A DNA stretch of 64,000 nucleotides from Sphingobacterium bovistauri (lineage in GTDB: Bacteria; Bacteroidota; Bacteroidia; Sphingobacteriales; Sphingobacteriaceae): contig NZ_JADEYP010000018.1 in assembly GCF_020295405.1 (NCBI RefSeq), positions 19,967 through 83,966 of the forward strand. Reading direction: 5' to 3'. Position numbers and translations under genes: made by a program. Below are positions 1 through 10,667 of the stretch, in pieces (within the stretch, counting starts at the first letter, position 1; each line of letters begins with the position of its first letter). The notes beneath the pieces are model-generated. The model did no database searches. It saw only the letters and a program-made list of their open reading frames with translations, and was not told where the DNA came from.

Positions 1-368
1 TGAGGCAAGCTTGTACGCGCAGCTTGCGTCGTGCGCACATTGGCACTTGTTGCTATACGCATACCAATATTTCCTGCTAATGCAGAGAAAAATGCGCCAA
101 ACACAAAAGCCACAACAATAATCCAATGTGTTGTTTCGACCAAAGTCGAAACGAAAAATAATGCAATCGCTGCAATAACCACAAAAATGAATAAAATACG
201 GTATTCGGCTTTCAAAAATGCCATTGCCCCTTCCTTAATGCTCTTCGAAATAAATTGCATTTTACTTTCTCCTGAGTCTTGCTTATTGACCCAATTCGCT
301 TTTGAAACCATGAATAGTAATCCCACAACAGCGAGCGCTGCTGGTAAATAAATCATATAGTTCTCCAT
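1..368 (-). CDS. hppA: Membrane-bound ion-translocating pyrophosphatase, N-terminal part
   Basis: Only the first 122 codons lie in the window; the gene runs off the left edge. The start is the ATG at 366-368. The translation begins MENYMIYLPAALAVVGLLF, a first membrane helix, and contains AMAFLKAEYR, a second hydrophobic stretch, then GNIGMRIATSANVRTTQAAR. That last run matches the conserved N-terminal part of membrane pyrophosphatases, which couple PPi hydrolysis to H+ or Na+ export across the inner membrane. The ion specificity cannot be read because the determinants lie further downstream. The family is usually above 650 residues. Identification is from remembered family motifs. Confidence 0.85.
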   Translation of the reverse strand, partial: MENYMIYLPAALAVVGLLFMVSKANWVNKQDSGESKMQFISKSIKEGAMAFLKAEYRILFIFVVIAAIALFFVSTLVETTHWIIVVAFVFGAFFSALAGNIGMRIATSANVRTTQAARTSLP

Positions 369-457
369 AAAAAAAGTTTATTTTGGTTATACTAAAGCTA
401 TCATTTTTTTTGGAGAACTAGAAACTTTTAAAACATTAAATTTTATAAATGAGACAG

Positions 458-2152
458 TTACAAAACATCATTCTTCATCTGCTGATCTGCATAATCTGCC
501 GCACGCGCTGTCAATGCCATAAAGGTGAGTGATGGATTTTGATTACCACCTGAAGTCATACATGCACCATCAGTAACAAATACATTTGGGCAGGCGTGAA
601 GTTGATTAAATTTATTTAACATCGAAGTTTTTGGATCATTCCCCATACGAACACCGCCCATGTCATGAACTTCCAAACCTGGTTGACGTCCAAATTCGAC
701 ATGATGATCTTTAACTACAATATTTGTACAGCCACTTTCAGCCAACATTCTCTTTCCTTCTTCAAAGAAATCATTCATCATCGCTACATCATTATCCGTA
801 TACGCGACACTCGTGATGAGCTGCGGAAGTCCAAATTTATCTTTCTGATCACTCAGTCGCACATGATTATCATAAGTAGGTATCACCTCTCCCTGCATCA
901 TCATAGATACCTTCCATCCACCGACCTCACTCAAACTATCTTTATATTTTCCACCGACTTTCGGACCATCAACACTTACACCTCTCCCTCGATGTGCTGA
1001 AAAAGCCATCAGGTAAGACCCTTTAAAATCTTTTGTTTTGGATTTAATATTTCTAAAAGCCGAAATAAAAACTTGTGTAGGACGTTGTCCGTAATAATAA
1101 GAATCTTCATGCCCTGGAAAATCTGCTTGGATACGCCCCCTATAATTATGAAAAACGATATAACGCCCTAAAGTTTTGCTATCATTCCCCAATCCATCCG
1201 GAAATCTTTCCGACTTAGAGTTTAATAGTATTAAATTAGAATTCAGTGTTGCCGCATTTAAAAATATTACACGAGCAGTATATTTACGTACTGTTTTATC
1301 TGTAGCATCGATTACGGTCACTCCAGAAGCCTTTCCTGTTACCGTATCATAATCTATTGAGGAAACAATAGCATTTGGAATAATGGTAAGATTCCCTGTT
1401 TTCTCAGCATAAGGCAATGTACTTGAATTGGAACTAAAATAACCACCAAATGGACAGCCTCGCTCACACTTTCCCCGAGCTACACAAGCCGTTCTCCCTT
1501 GTTTCTTTTGTTCTTCTTTTAATTCAGCCAAATTTGCGTGGCGGCCAATTATAGCTTTACGATCGTTGTACTTAGCGTTGATAGAATCTGCAATAATTCG
1601 CTCCACCTTATTCATTTCAAAAGCACCAACTACTTCTGAATCAGGTAAATTTTCAATATTATCTTTTGTTCCCGATACTCCAATAAAGCGTTCTACATGC
1701 GAATACCAAGGGGCCAACTCAGCGTATCGAATAGGCCAATCTATACCAAATTCATACTTTTTAGGCCCTTCGAATTCGAAATCAGACCAACGTTGAGTCT
1801 GTCTCGCCCACAACAATGATTTGCCACCGACTTGGTAACCTCTTATCCAATGAAATGGCTTTTCCTGTATGTAGGGTTGATCCTCCTCATTCGCATAAAA
1901 ATGTTTGGTTGCCTCAGTATAAGCATAATGTTTGCTAAGATTAGGATTTTGGGTTTTATCTGCTATAGTTTTTCCATTGGCATATTTAAATTCCCAAGGA
2001 TCCATATTGGCAGTTGGATAATCGGCGATATGTTTTACCATTCGTCCTCTTTCAAGGACCAATGTTTTATATCCTCGTTCTGTAAATTCCTTGGCTGCCC
2101 ATCCCCCAGAAATCCCTGAGCCTATTATTATCACATCGTAATCAGTTGCCAT
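458..2152 (-). CDS. GMC family oxidoreductase (FAD-dependent)
   Basis: A 564-residue FAD-dependent oxidoreductase of the glucose-methanol-choline superfamily, likely oxidising a sugar or other alcohol. A Rossmann GSGISG motif is at residues 11-16 directly after the start, with no signal peptide. The GMC signature region (VGGKSLLWARQTQRWS) lies near residue 110. The C-terminal domain carries EVHDMGGVRMG near residue 490, which holds a likely active-site His, and NQNPSLTFMAL near 540. A Cys-rich segment (CVARGKCERGCPFGG) near residue 230 is typical of the Bacteroidota subgroup. It is followed on the same strand by two Gfo/Idh/MocA-type proteins, 49 bp away from the nearer one, suggesting a small sugar or polyol oxidation operon. 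The substrate is not readable. Confidence 0.88.
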   Translation of the reverse strand: MATDYDVIIIGSGISGGWAAKEFTERGYKTLVLERGRMVKHIADYPTANMDPWEFKYANGKTIADKTQNPNLSKHYAYTEATKHFYANEEDQPYIQEKPFHWIRGYQVGGKSLLWARQTQRWSDFEFEGPKKYEFGIDWPIRYAELAPWYSHVERFIGVSGTKDNIENLPDSEVVGAFEMNKVERIIADSINAKYNDRKAIIGRHANLAELKEEQKKQGRTACVARGKCERGCPFGGYFSSNSSTLPYAEKTGNLTIIPNAIVSSIDYDTVTGKASGVTVIDATDKTVRKYTARVIFLNAATLNSNLILLNSKSERFPDGLGNDSKTLGRYIVFHNYRGRIQADFPGHEDSYYYGQRPTQVFISAFRNIKSKTKDFKGSYLMAFSAHRGRGVSVDGPKVGGKYKDSLSEVGGWKVSMMMQGEVIPTYDNHVRLSDQKDKFGLPQLITSVAYTDNDVAMMNDFFEEGKRMLAESGCTNIVVKDHHVEFGRQPGLEVHDMGGVRMGNDPKTSMLNKFNQLHACPNVFVTDGACMTSGGNQNPSLTFMALTARAADYADQQMKNDVL

Positions 2153-2201
2153 TTGTAGATATTTATATTTTATAAGTTGGTTATTCTAAAGGTTTCCATT
2201 A

Positions 2202-3545
2202 CTAAAAGGAATAAGTTTCAGCATTAGCAAGTGCCTCTGTAGTAAGATAGTACTTAGCTAACAGAAAAGATGTTTCCCAATCTGGGATTTTTCGGTTTTT
2301 TCTGTAATTTAAGAATTGTTTTAATACTTTAGCAAAATGATCTTCATGGCTTAAGTATAACTCTGAAGGAATAATTAGCTGAAAAGAATTAGCATTCTCT
2401 ATAAAATCAACAGCAGCAAATCGATGTGACCTGGATAATGCCTCTTTCATTTTTTTGCCAAAAGACTTATCTGCATGAATAGGTGAAACATATATAGTTG
2501 ACTTACCCATATCATTTGGCTTTACTTCAATGTTCAAATTTCGTGTTTGAAATTTAGCATAAAACTGATCCCCTTTTCCATCCAACGATTCAACATTCCA
2601 TTGCACATTAATAGAGACTGGGACATCTTTGAATAGGTAATCAATTTTACCGTTACAAAATAATTCTAGGTTATCGTCCTTAACAAATGGTAACAATTCA
2701 TTTGGAAATTCGGTCAAATTGGTAGCTTTTGAAAATTGATCTTTAGAAACAGATGTTTTCCAACGCTTAGAATTTTTGAATTTTACATCTCTTTTGATTT
2801 CAATAACTTTTTCTGATGATAACATCCATTGCACCAAATCTATGTAATGGGTCGTCACGTCAACTAATCCTTCCCCTTGTTGGTTTGTATTAAAAAATAA
2901 GATAGGACGAATTAAAGGTTTACCCGAAACATTCTTAATAATATGGTGCGTACTCGAAAATGAAATTAATGGAACTGTAGCGTTATTCTCGAATCCTCCA
3001 CTAAAACTTTCATCCAAAATAAGTGCTTTTATTAGTTCATTTTTTACATCATATCTTTCAGTCATGATATCATAAATCAAGCCCTTTCGCTGGTGAAGTA
3101 GTGTTTCCAAATTAGCATAACCATCTTTGTCTATCACTAATGGTTTATCTGCAAAAACATCCAAACCTTGTGCGTTCGCAGACTCAATGTATGAGATTTT
3201 CTTCTTATTATCTCCTGCAAGAATTATTAGATTACCATCAGTATTGGTAAATGCCTTGGATACAAAATCACTATCGTAATAAAATTTCGTCTCCCAGTTA
3301 GTTGGCTGATTATCACGCGTTTTAAACTGTGAAATCAAGGTATTGTATCCTACCACATCTTCTTCTCTCTGTGCAAACAGCTGAACAGTAGAATCAATCG
3401 TTGGGTGTGTATACTTTTGGACAAGAGCAGCATGAAAATGTTGTGGGTCAATGACAATTAATTTTGTAATGTTACTATCTGTAAACTTCTGCATACATCC
3501 AACCATCATAATTAGTGTAAAAACATATAAAAAGCGAAACTTCAT
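2202..3545 (-). CDS. Lipoprotein with Gfo/Idh/MocA-like fold (putative oxidoreductase)
   Basis: A 447-residue protein with a lipoprotein signal: hydrophobic residues 5-16, then Cys17 in a MVGC lipobox. It resembles the Bacteroidota family of putative oxidoreductases that keep a Gfo/Idh/MocA-like NAD-binding fold. The visible fold cues are an initial beta strand TKLIVIDPQHFHAA and VFADKPLVIDKDGYANLE, which matches the D/E-K-P motif of the family. Its glycine-rich loop is not a canonical GxGxxG, so cofactor binding is uncertain. It sits 27 bp upstream of nothing but the tail of the next gene on its strand and probably shares a transcript with the Tat-type dehydrogenase at 3573-4565 and the GMC enzyme at 458-2152. 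Exact activity unknown. Confidence 0.7.
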   Translation of the reverse strand: MKFRFLYVFTLIMMVGCMQKFTDSNITKLIVIDPQHFHAALVQKYTHPTIDSTVQLFAQREEDVVGYNTLISQFKTRDNQPTNWETKFYYDSDFVSKAFTNTDGNLIILAGDNKKKISYIESANAQGLDVFADKPLVIDKDGYANLETLLHQRKGLIYDIMTERYDVKNELIKALILDESFSGGFENNATVPLISFSSTHHIIKNVSGKPLIRPILFFNTNQQGEGLVDVTTHYIDLVQWMLSSEKVIEIKRDVKFKNSKRWKTSVSKDQFSKATNLTEFPNELLPFVKDDNLELFCNGKIDYLFKDVPVSINVQWNVESLDGKGDQFYAKFQTRNLNIEVKPNDMGKSTIYVSPIHADKSFGKKMKEALSRSHRFAAVDFIENANSFQLIIPSELYLSHEDHFAKVLKQFLNYRKNRKIPDWETSFLLAKYYLTTEALANAETYSF

Positions 3546-3572
3546 CCAATTCTAAATTTCTCTACCTAAATA

Positions 3573-4565
3573 CTAAAAATTAGTTACCGCAGCTAAGTTT
3601 ATCTTTTGTCCACTATTGGCTTTACTTAAATCTGCAGCTTCGATAAATGCACATATTTCTAGTGTTTCTTGACCATCAAAAGGTATATTTTTGGTATCAA
3701 AAAACTTCACTATCTCATCAAGCAGAAGACTATAACCCTCAAACTTTCCCAATTTCACCGTAGCCTTTTCACAATGAATCACACCTCCGAATTCAGCTTG
3801 ACCAGACCTTGTGCCTCGTACAGTACCTATACGCCCATCATTCCATACACCGACCAATATATCAGCATCTTGTGTATGTGTACGACTAACAGACTGACAC
3901 CCTAATCCCATTGCAGCAAAAAGCATTTCTACGGCATGAATTCCATACCAAAAAAAATCAGGATGACTTGGGTCAATTGCAGCCGGCGAATACACATCTG
4001 CGCCTAAAACTTTTCCATATTTACCAGCAATTACATCTTGTAATCCTTCAATGTAACGCAAAGAAGATGTGGAGAAAAATGGCACATTATACTTCTTTGA
4101 TAATGCAAATATTTCAGCTGCATCCCGATAAGACGCAGCTAAAGGTTTATCTATAAATAAAGGTTTCTTCGCTTTGAAAACTTCCCTAGCCTGTTCTAAA
4201 TGTAATCGACCATCATTCGTTTCTAACAATATGAAATCGACTTTTTTAAGAAGAGATTTTATTGAGTCTACGATCTCAACATCATATTGTTTGATATCCG
4301 TAGTATATTGTGGTATCCTTGATGTCGCAGAAGGAATTGTTTTGGTACCAAATGGATAGGCCGCTACAACTTTAAATCCTCGAAACCTTTCCGATTCTTG
4401 AAATAATGTTTTTGTAAAAGCTAAAGAATGGGAAGTATCTAATCCTATGATACCAATACGTTTTTTGTTATTTGAGCTCAAAAAAGCAAATGCTTCATTA
4501 GAAATCAATCCGCCAAGTGCTAATGCACTAGCTCCAATAAAGTCACGTCTTGTATAATTTATCAT
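3573..4565 (-). CDS. Gfo/Idh/MocA family oxidoreductase with Tat-like signal
   Basis: A 330-residue NAD(P)-dependent dehydrogenase-like protein. The N-terminus reads TRRDFIGASALALGG, a twin-arginine motif followed by a hydrophobic segment, so folded export is likely. The Rossmann region KRIGIIGLDTSHSLAF has a modified glycine loop, and FIDKPLAASYRDA supplies the E/D-K-P motif with the conserved Lys near residue 140. The C-terminal half (SPAAIDPSHPDFFWYGIHAVEML) contains a likely catalytic His. It is the first gene of the three-gene leftward group and lies 27 bp from the next. An export signal on both this protein and its lipoprotein neighbour places the pathway in the periplasm. The substrate is not known. 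Confidence 0.8.
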   Translation of the reverse strand: MINYTRRDFIGASALALGGLISNEAFAFLSSNNKKRIGIIGLDTSHSLAFTKTLFQESERFRGFKVVAAYPFGTKTIPSATSRIPQYTTDIKQYDVEIVDSIKSLLKKVDFILLETNDGRLHLEQAREVFKAKKPLFIDKPLAASYRDAAEIFALSKKYNVPFFSTSSLRYIEGLQDVIAGKYGKVLGADVYSPAAIDPSHPDFFWYGIHAVEMLFAAMGLGCQSVSRTHTQDADILVGVWNDGRIGTVRGTRSGQAEFGGVIHCEKATVKLGKFEGYSLLLDEIVKFFDTKNIPFDGQETLEICAFIEAADLSKANSGQKINLAAVTNF

Positions 4566-4636
4566 AAGTATGGTTTATACTTACGAATATAAATAAATTG
4601 TTAACGTAACCGTAATTGATTTTAGTAAAAAATATT

Positions 4637-6535
4637 TTAATTAGCGACCCATGAGTAAGTATCGCCATTCAAAGCGACTTTACTATCATCAACCAATTCT
4701 CTTAATAGATTAAGCTTTTTTTGATCATCACCTACCGAAATATTATCTATTAATTCGTGTAGGGTTAAAGGTTTTTCAAGCAAAAGAATTCTAATTTCTT
4801 GCTCTATCCTACTTTCTACGCCATCAGTATGCTTGCGTTTGAGACACAAATCACATTCACCACAAGTTTCCCCTATCTTTTCGCCAAAATATTCCAAGAT
4901 AGCATTACTTCGACACGATTTAGTATCCAAAAAATGATAAATAGCCTTTATCTGCTCCTCCTTCACATCCTTTCGTTCTCGAATAAAATCTGCATCAATA
5001 AATAGATTTTTATAATCTACCCGAGGTTGCAAAAATGTCAATTGCGGTTTGTCTGTACTTTTTAAATATGTGCCGATTTGTTGCTTTTGCAAAGCTTCCA
5101 ACAGTTGTACAATGGTTTCATATGGAACACCTAATTTTTTGGCAAATTCGAATTCATTGATTGGAACAAAAAAATCAAAAACACCTCCATATGTTCGAAG
5201 AATTGCCTTAATTAAAGGATCGTACTTCGCTGCTTGAATTTGAAATTTATATAAATCTTGAAAATCTATTTCAAATTTAAAACGCGATGGAATAAATACC
5301 GCTTCGGATAGACTCAACCAGCCATCACGCTCCAAAAACTTTAAAGCACTCATTGTTGGCAAAACCTCAAGTTTATATTTCTTCGCAAATTCTACCAAAT
5401 CAAAATCAACAGTAATATTCTTCCCTGCCCCATATGCAATCTGATAATGGTTAGCTAAATAATGGTAAGCCTGCTGAATAAACTGTACCGAAGGAAAACT
5501 ATCCTGAAAATTTTTCCACAGCTTATCTCGATCTTCTTGCTGATACAGCAAAACTGGAAAAGCTTTCTTGCCATCTCGACCTGCTCGACCCGCTTCTTGA
5601 TAATAAGCCTCCAGCGAATCTGGAATATCAATATGAATTACAAAACGCACATCTGGCTTATCAATGCCCATCCCGAAAGCATTCGTTGCTACGATGACAC
5701 GTATTTTATTAGAAGTCCAAGCATTCTGCTTGGCTTCTCTTTCTTTCATGCCCAAGCCTGCATGATAAAAATCCGAAGGAACACCGTGATTTAATAAAAA
5801 CCGAGCGACCTCCTGCGTTTCTCTTCGGTTACGAACATAGACCACACCTGAACCACCTATCTTTTTTACTACACGCAGCATTCTATTCATCTTGTTTTCT
5901 TCCGCCAATGCCATATAGCCCAAATTTGGGCGAGCAAAGCTCTTAGAAAAAACATTTTTCGCTTTAAAATCTAATCGTTCTTGAATATCGTCCACTACAC
6001 GCGGTGTTGCACTTGCTGTGAGCGCTAAAATAGGAATAGTAGGGTGCGCCTCTCGCAATTCGGACAATTGCAAATAAGACGGTCTAAAATCATAACCCCA
6101 TTGGGAAATACAATGTGCTTCATCAATCGCAAAAAGATTAACTTTCATGTATTTGATACGTTCACGAACCAAGTCCGAATAAAAACGCTCGGGGGCGATA
6201 TAAAGAAATTTTATCTTTCCGAAAATACAATTATCCAATGCAATGTCCACCTCACGGTAATTCATGCCCGAATAAATAGCTATTGCTTCGATACCTTTAC
6301 TACGCAAATGCTCGATTTGATCTTTCATCAAAGCAATCAAAGGCGAGATAACTATACATATTCCTTCTTGTACCATGGCTGGTACTTGAAAACAAATAGA
6401 TTTTCCACCACCAGTTGGCATCAGTGCCAATGTATCCCGACCTTGCAATACAGACTGAATAATATCTTCTTGCAAGGGTCTGAAGTCATCAAATCCCCAA
6501 TATTGTTTTAGTATAACATGAATCGAATTGTTCAT
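4637..6535 (-). CDS. recQ: ATP-dependent DNA helicase RecQ
   Basis: A 632-residue 3'-5' DNA helicase for recombination and fork repair. Motifs in order: a Q-motif-like FRPLQEDII near residue 20; Walker A MPTGGGKS near 40; DEAH in IDEAHCISQWGYDFRP near 140; TASATP; GMGIDKPDVRFVIH; and the arginine-finger motif QEAGRAGRDG near 320. A zinc-binding RecQ-Ct segment with CRSNAILEYFGEKIGETCG and CDLC lies near residue 550. The C-terminus ends in a short helical segment rather than an obvious full HRDC domain. The start codon overlaps the stop of the comEC tail (TAATG at 6533-6537), so translation is probably coupled to comEC. That links RecQ with the DNA-uptake genes upstream. Confidence 0.95.
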   Translation of the reverse strand: MNNSIHVILKQYWGFDDFRPLQEDIIQSVLQGRDTLALMPTGGGKSICFQVPAMVQEGICIVISPLIALMKDQIEHLRSKGIEAIAIYSGMNYREVDIALDNCIFGKIKFLYIAPERFYSDLVRERIKYMKVNLFAIDEAHCISQWGYDFRPSYLQLSELREAHPTIPILALTASATPRVVDDIQERLDFKAKNVFSKSFARPNLGYMALAEENKMNRMLRVVKKIGGSGVVYVRNRRETQEVARFLLNHGVPSDFYHAGLGMKEREAKQNAWTSNKIRVIVATNAFGMGIDKPDVRFVIHIDIPDSLEAYYQEAGRAGRDGKKAFPVLLYQQEDRDKLWKNFQDSFPSVQFIQQAYHYLANHYQIAYGAGKNITVDFDLVEFAKKYKLEVLPTMSALKFLERDGWLSLSEAVFIPSRFKFEIDFQDLYKFQIQAAKYDPLIKAILRTYGGVFDFFVPINEFEFAKKLGVPYETIVQLLEALQKQQIGTYLKSTDKPQLTFLQPRVDYKNLFIDADFIRERKDVKEEQIKAIYHFLDTKSCRSNAILEYFGEKIGETCGECDLCLKRKHTDGVESRIEQEIRILLLEKPLTLHELIDNISVGDDQKKLNLLRELVDDSKVALNGDTYSWVAN

Positions 6536-8628
6536 TAGTATTCCTCATCCCAAACATAAGCAAAATTATTTTTTAGAATATAAAGTCTTTCTGGATTACT
6601 TTGAAAAGCTCTTTGCACTCGGTCAATTGTTTTATCGCTATTACTACCATCGATAATAAAAATTGCATTTGGACTAAGTTCTTGCAACAAACCAATATCA
6701 GAATAGTTATTCTTGCGCCACAAAATAAAATCAACAGCAGTTGGCAATTCCTTAACTTTACTCTCCAAAATCATTATTTTAGTTCCATTTAGCTCGATTA
6801 TTCTATTTCGCTTTTCTTCATTTGCTATGACTTGAAATTGAACCTTCGTATCAGAAGCATATTGCCTCAAATCGGGTAAAACACTATATTGTAAAGTATT
6901 ATGCTGTAAAGAATCTAAAGTAGAAAATAACACCACATTATTATTTTTTACAGCCGAAATAGCGACTTCCGAACGGATATTATAAAATTTTAAAGCCGAA
7001 TACGAAGATTTCTGAATGTATTGAAAACTATTAAACATTGTCAGCACTAACAACGAGGTCAAAAACAGTTAGAAAGACTTTGCTGATTTGACATTCAGCG
7101 CTATGATTAAAGCCAAAATAGCTATTAAGAGAATCACAACCTGACTCCAATGCCAATCAATCCCATTAACAACAGCTAAAGGTAAATGTTCCATCCATTT
7201 CAACCCCTGCATCATAAAATTCAACAACCATTCTGTGACATTGCCAAAAAGATTATTTGTAAAATTTATTGGTGATAGCGCCAAACCAATCCCCACATAC
7301 ATAACCAAAGTACTTGGAATAACGATAAATAAATTAGCTAACAGAAAGTAATTGGGAAACTGTCCAAAATAATATAATGTCAATGGCAATGTGAATAATT
7401 GTGCAGAAATAGACACATATGTATATTTCAACACATAGTTCATCCATTTATTTGAACTTAGATAATATTTTTCAAGAATTGGATACAGCAGAATAATACC
7501 CAAAATAGCTAAATAGGATAATTGAAAACCAACATCAAAGAGATAACTAGGAGCGAATAATAATATAAAAAACGCAGAAGCAGCCAGCGTATTTAATGGG
7601 ATTTGCTTTCTATTAATGATTATAGAACTCACAAAGAAAGAAATCATAATTCCTGCGCGTAATATCGGTGGACTCATACCCGTCAGAATTACATACCCCC
7701 AAATCGCGATGAGGATGATAATCGACTTGATTAAAGAGCCAAATCGAAACCTATTCATCCAAAACAACAGCATATTGAGTAAAGCAAAAACTAGACTCAC
7801 ATGCAAGCCCGAAACACTTAAAACATGTATTGTCCCAGTGTTGGTAAAAGCCGAAATAGTCTCTTGATCAATTTGGGAACGATAACCAAATATTAAAGCT
7901 ACCGCAACATTAAAAGCTTCATCATCGCTAATATATCTTCTAAACTTTTCTATTAGTTTTGACCGAATATTGAGAGAATAAGTAATTATTGGATTCCCAA
8001 AATCATGACCTAAAATGGTTAATTCTTCGGACTGCAAAAAACATTGCTGACCAATTCCTTTATTTAACAAATAGTTCCTATAATCAAATTCTTTCGGATT
8101 ATATGGTGGATTTACTAATTTAATCTTGTTTAAAAATACAATCTTATCTCCATAATTGTACTCATCCTCACGTATAGAACCACGCAAAATAGTCATCATG
8201 ATTTCACCTGTCACTTCCGTAGTTTTTGTTGAATCTATAGCTTGAAAAATCCGAACTGGAAATCGAATTGTTTTTTCTTTAACAACTGGCTCATCTTCAA
8301 TTATACCGATGTATTGTACCGCAAGAGACTCCTCATAATAATTATTTATATGTATTGCTTGAGTACTCGAATATTTGAAATAGCCATAACAAACAACAAT
8401 TAGACTAAAGCAAAATGTAAATAATTTTTTTTGGTTATTTTTTGTAAAACAAGAAATTGAAATGTAAATCAGCATGAATACACTGATAAATACAATTGAA
8501 ACTATTGGAGAAAAACTTGAATTACAAACTGAGGCGATAAGTATTCCGCATACATAAAGCACCAGCGACTTTAACATAGGAACTTTCCCACTAGTCAAAT
8601 CCAATATATCGTCCTTTACCATTGCCAT
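6535..8628 (-). pseudogene. comEC: ComEC/Rec2 family DNA-uptake channel, split by an in-frame TAA
   Basis: Reading leftward from the ATG at 8628, 519 codons give a multi-spanning protein with the Competence domain (VFGYRSQIDQET, VSGLHVSLVFALL, GMSPPILRAGIM). A TAA at 7069-7071 then interrupts it. The same frame continues past the stop for 177 codons (7068-6535), first with a hydrophobic helix LFLTSLLVLTMF and then a soluble C-terminal domain. The joined length of about 697 residues fits a complete Bacteroidota ComEC, so one substitution separates this from an intact gene. Alternatives are sequencing error, readthrough, or restart at the TTG at 7062 or ATG at 7038 giving two polypeptides. The start overlaps the HhH-barrel gene by 13 bp. 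Confidence 0.8.
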
Positions 8629-10667
8629 CGCACCTGCAATTTAATATCAGACCTCCTATTACCTTTTATCAAATCCAATCCAGAACCAATGTTTTCTCTA
8701 TCAAGGTACGATGTAATCGAGTACCGTAACCAAAAGTCAATATGCCTTGACAATCTCCACCTTACATTCACATACGAACGAATCCCTTGGTCATAATACA
8801 TCGGAAAACTAGCTCCATAAAGCACATCACTTTCATAAGCATAAATGCGAGAATCATAATCCTTTATATTAAAATAAGAGACACGAGAATTAAGTTGCAA
8901 TTTATTTTTCAGCCCCTTCCAATATACATCTTGAAAAATCATATAGCCTTCACTCCTACTTTCTTTCTTTTTATCAAATAGGGAAAGTTCAGCCCGAGAC
9001 TTAATATTCCAAGTGTCATTCAGCTTATATTCATAATCTACACGAAATTGATTACGAACTACATCAGCTAAGATGTTTTCATTTGCCTGTGGCAAAGCCA
9101 GGTTTTCTTGCTTTATTCGATAACGATATCGCAACACAAATTTTCCCCGCTTATACCAAGAATAGGTCGCTTGAGAAAGAAAATCGACACCATCACTCGG
9201 TCCATCTTCACGAAAACGTAACCATGGAAATTTGAAAACATCCACATAATTAACCCATTCAAATTTGCGAGTCACATGATAAACAAGACCTGCATATAAA
9301 CCTTTTTCATTAGCTACCCCTGTACCTTCACTAAGAGTTTGTGCATAGAAGCCATGATAGTTACGTTGAAAGTTCCGATAATTCGCAAATACCGAAACTT
9401 TTGTATGTAAACTTGCTATTAAACCATTAACCGTTGCAAAACCAGAACCAATATTATGAGCAGTTTCACCGAAAAAATAAAAGTTTCGGAAATTATAGTT
9501 ATAGTCTACTCCCAATTGCATGAGGTTGCTCCCCTCAAAATCATACTGATTTCGGATATCATCTGATTTGATTTTTTTGCCCCTAAATCCTGTATACAAT
9601 GCTGTGAAACCCAATTTCAATCGATTATAATTATATTTTATAGCTGAACCAGCGACCAGCTGTCCGATTGTATTGCGATAAGATTGTTCTGTAGGCGTAC
9701 GATGTAATCCAGATATATTTATTGTTCTTATCAGTTTCAAAGAGTCAGTTTCTTCTACATTGCCGCTCAATTGGTTATACGCGACAAAAGGAGTCCATTC
9801 TATATTTTTAAACTTCAGTCGAGCAGAGATTCCACGTTGAAAATTATTTTCGTTCATAGACGAATATGATCTTAAACCTATCCCTTGCCGAGCCACAGCC
9901 CCTATCCATGCGCCCTTACCAAAACTTAAACCATTCCACAGTATTACCCCCTGTCCAATCTGCAATGAATAATCGCCTATTACAATCTTTTGAATCACCT
10001 TGCTAATATCATTCACTTCTAAATAACCAGAATAAAAATCAAAACCAGCATTTTGTTTTAATTTAAAAAATGGCTCACCAGCATCCTTCTCTGCATTAAT
10101 ACCAATTTTAAGTTTTTGTTGATAATTCCATCTATATCGAAGTGAATAAGCATTTTTATCACCCAAATATTGAGAACGTTCAGTATCATTGATATCATAG
10201 CCTTGTTGATTCTCCAACGTACGACCATATCGTAATAACAAAGAATGTTCATCATCTTGACGAATAGACTTCCAAGACAGATCCTTAAAGGATGATACCT
10301 CACCAACCTTAACAAAAGAACGTAATAGATTAATAGTTTTCATATCCATCCCAACAATTCCTTGCAGTTCTAGTATATTGATAAAATCACCCGACTCCTC
10401 ACGGTGTGCGATTAGGTTAGAGATTTGCTGTGGAGAAAGAAAGACAAGACCAGCTAATTCCTCTTCTGTTACCTTATTTAAATCATATGGATGCCTTAAT
10501 ACATATTGTAGACGTTCCAAAACATCACTTACATCTACATTTTCACCCAACTCTTCACTGATTTGTTCGAGTAATGATTCTTCAATAGTTGTTTCTTGCA
10601 GTTGAGCAAAACAATTGCTAGCACATATTGTGATTATTAAAGACAATATGAAAAGCCTAAAATGCAT
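8616..10667 (-). CDS. Helix-hairpin-helix protein with predicted outer-membrane beta-barrel
   Basis: A 683-residue exported protein with signal peptide residues 1-22 (ending NCFA|Q). An N-terminal helix-hairpin-helix unit at about residues 60-120 has the ComEA-like pattern NKVTEEELAGLVFLSP, then HREESGDFINILELQGI. The remaining 550 residues are alternating aromatic and polar strands (RYGRTLENQQGYDIND, KLQVRWQW at the C-terminus), which looks like an outer-membrane beta-barrel with an aromatic terminal residue. HhH units bind DNA backbones in ComEA. The gene overlaps comEC (13 bp) and the upstream barrel-like gene (11 bp). The inference is a DNA-uptake outer-membrane protein; the barrel is predicted by eye only. 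Confidence 0.75.
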   Translation of the reverse strand: MHFRLFILSLIITICASNCFAQLQETTIEESLLEQISEELGENVDVSDVLERLQYVLRHPYDLNKVTEEELAGLVFLSPQQISNLIAHREESGDFINILELQGIVGMDMKTINLLRSFVKVGEVSSFKDLSWKSIRQDDEHSLLLRYGRTLENQQGYDINDTERSQYLGDKNAYSLRYRWNYQQKLKIGINAEKDAGEPFFKLKQNAGFDFYSGYLEVNDISKVIQKIVIGDYSLQIGQGVILWNGLSFGKGAWIGAVARQGIGLRSYSSMNENNFQRGISARLKFKNIEWTPFVAYNQLSGNVEETDSLKLIRTINISGLHRTPTEQSYRNTIGQLVAGSAIKYNYNRLKLGFTALYTGFRGKKIKSDDIRNQYDFEGSNLMQLGVDYNYNFRNFYFFGETAHNIGSGFATVNGLIASLHTKVSVFANYRNFQRNYHGFYAQTLSEGTGVANEKGLYAGLVYHVTRKFEWVNYVDVFKFPWLRFREDGPSDGVDFLSQATYSWYKRGKFVLRYRYRIKQENLALPQANENILADVVRNQFRVDYEYKLNDTWNIKSRAELSLFDKKKESRSEGYMIFQDVYWKGLKNKLQLNSRVSYFNIKDYDSRIYAYESDVLYGASFPMYYDQGIRSYVNVRWRLSRHIDFWLRYSITSYLDRENIGSGLDLIKGNRRSDIKLQVRWQW

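Noticed and set aside
31..351. Plus-strand 106-codon open frame at the left edge
   Set aside because: The opposite strand encodes a clear hppA N-terminus across the same bases; the plus-strand product has no family features.
6044..6511. 155-codon plus-strand frame within recQ
   Set aside because: Fully antisense to conserved helicase motifs; a shadow frame.
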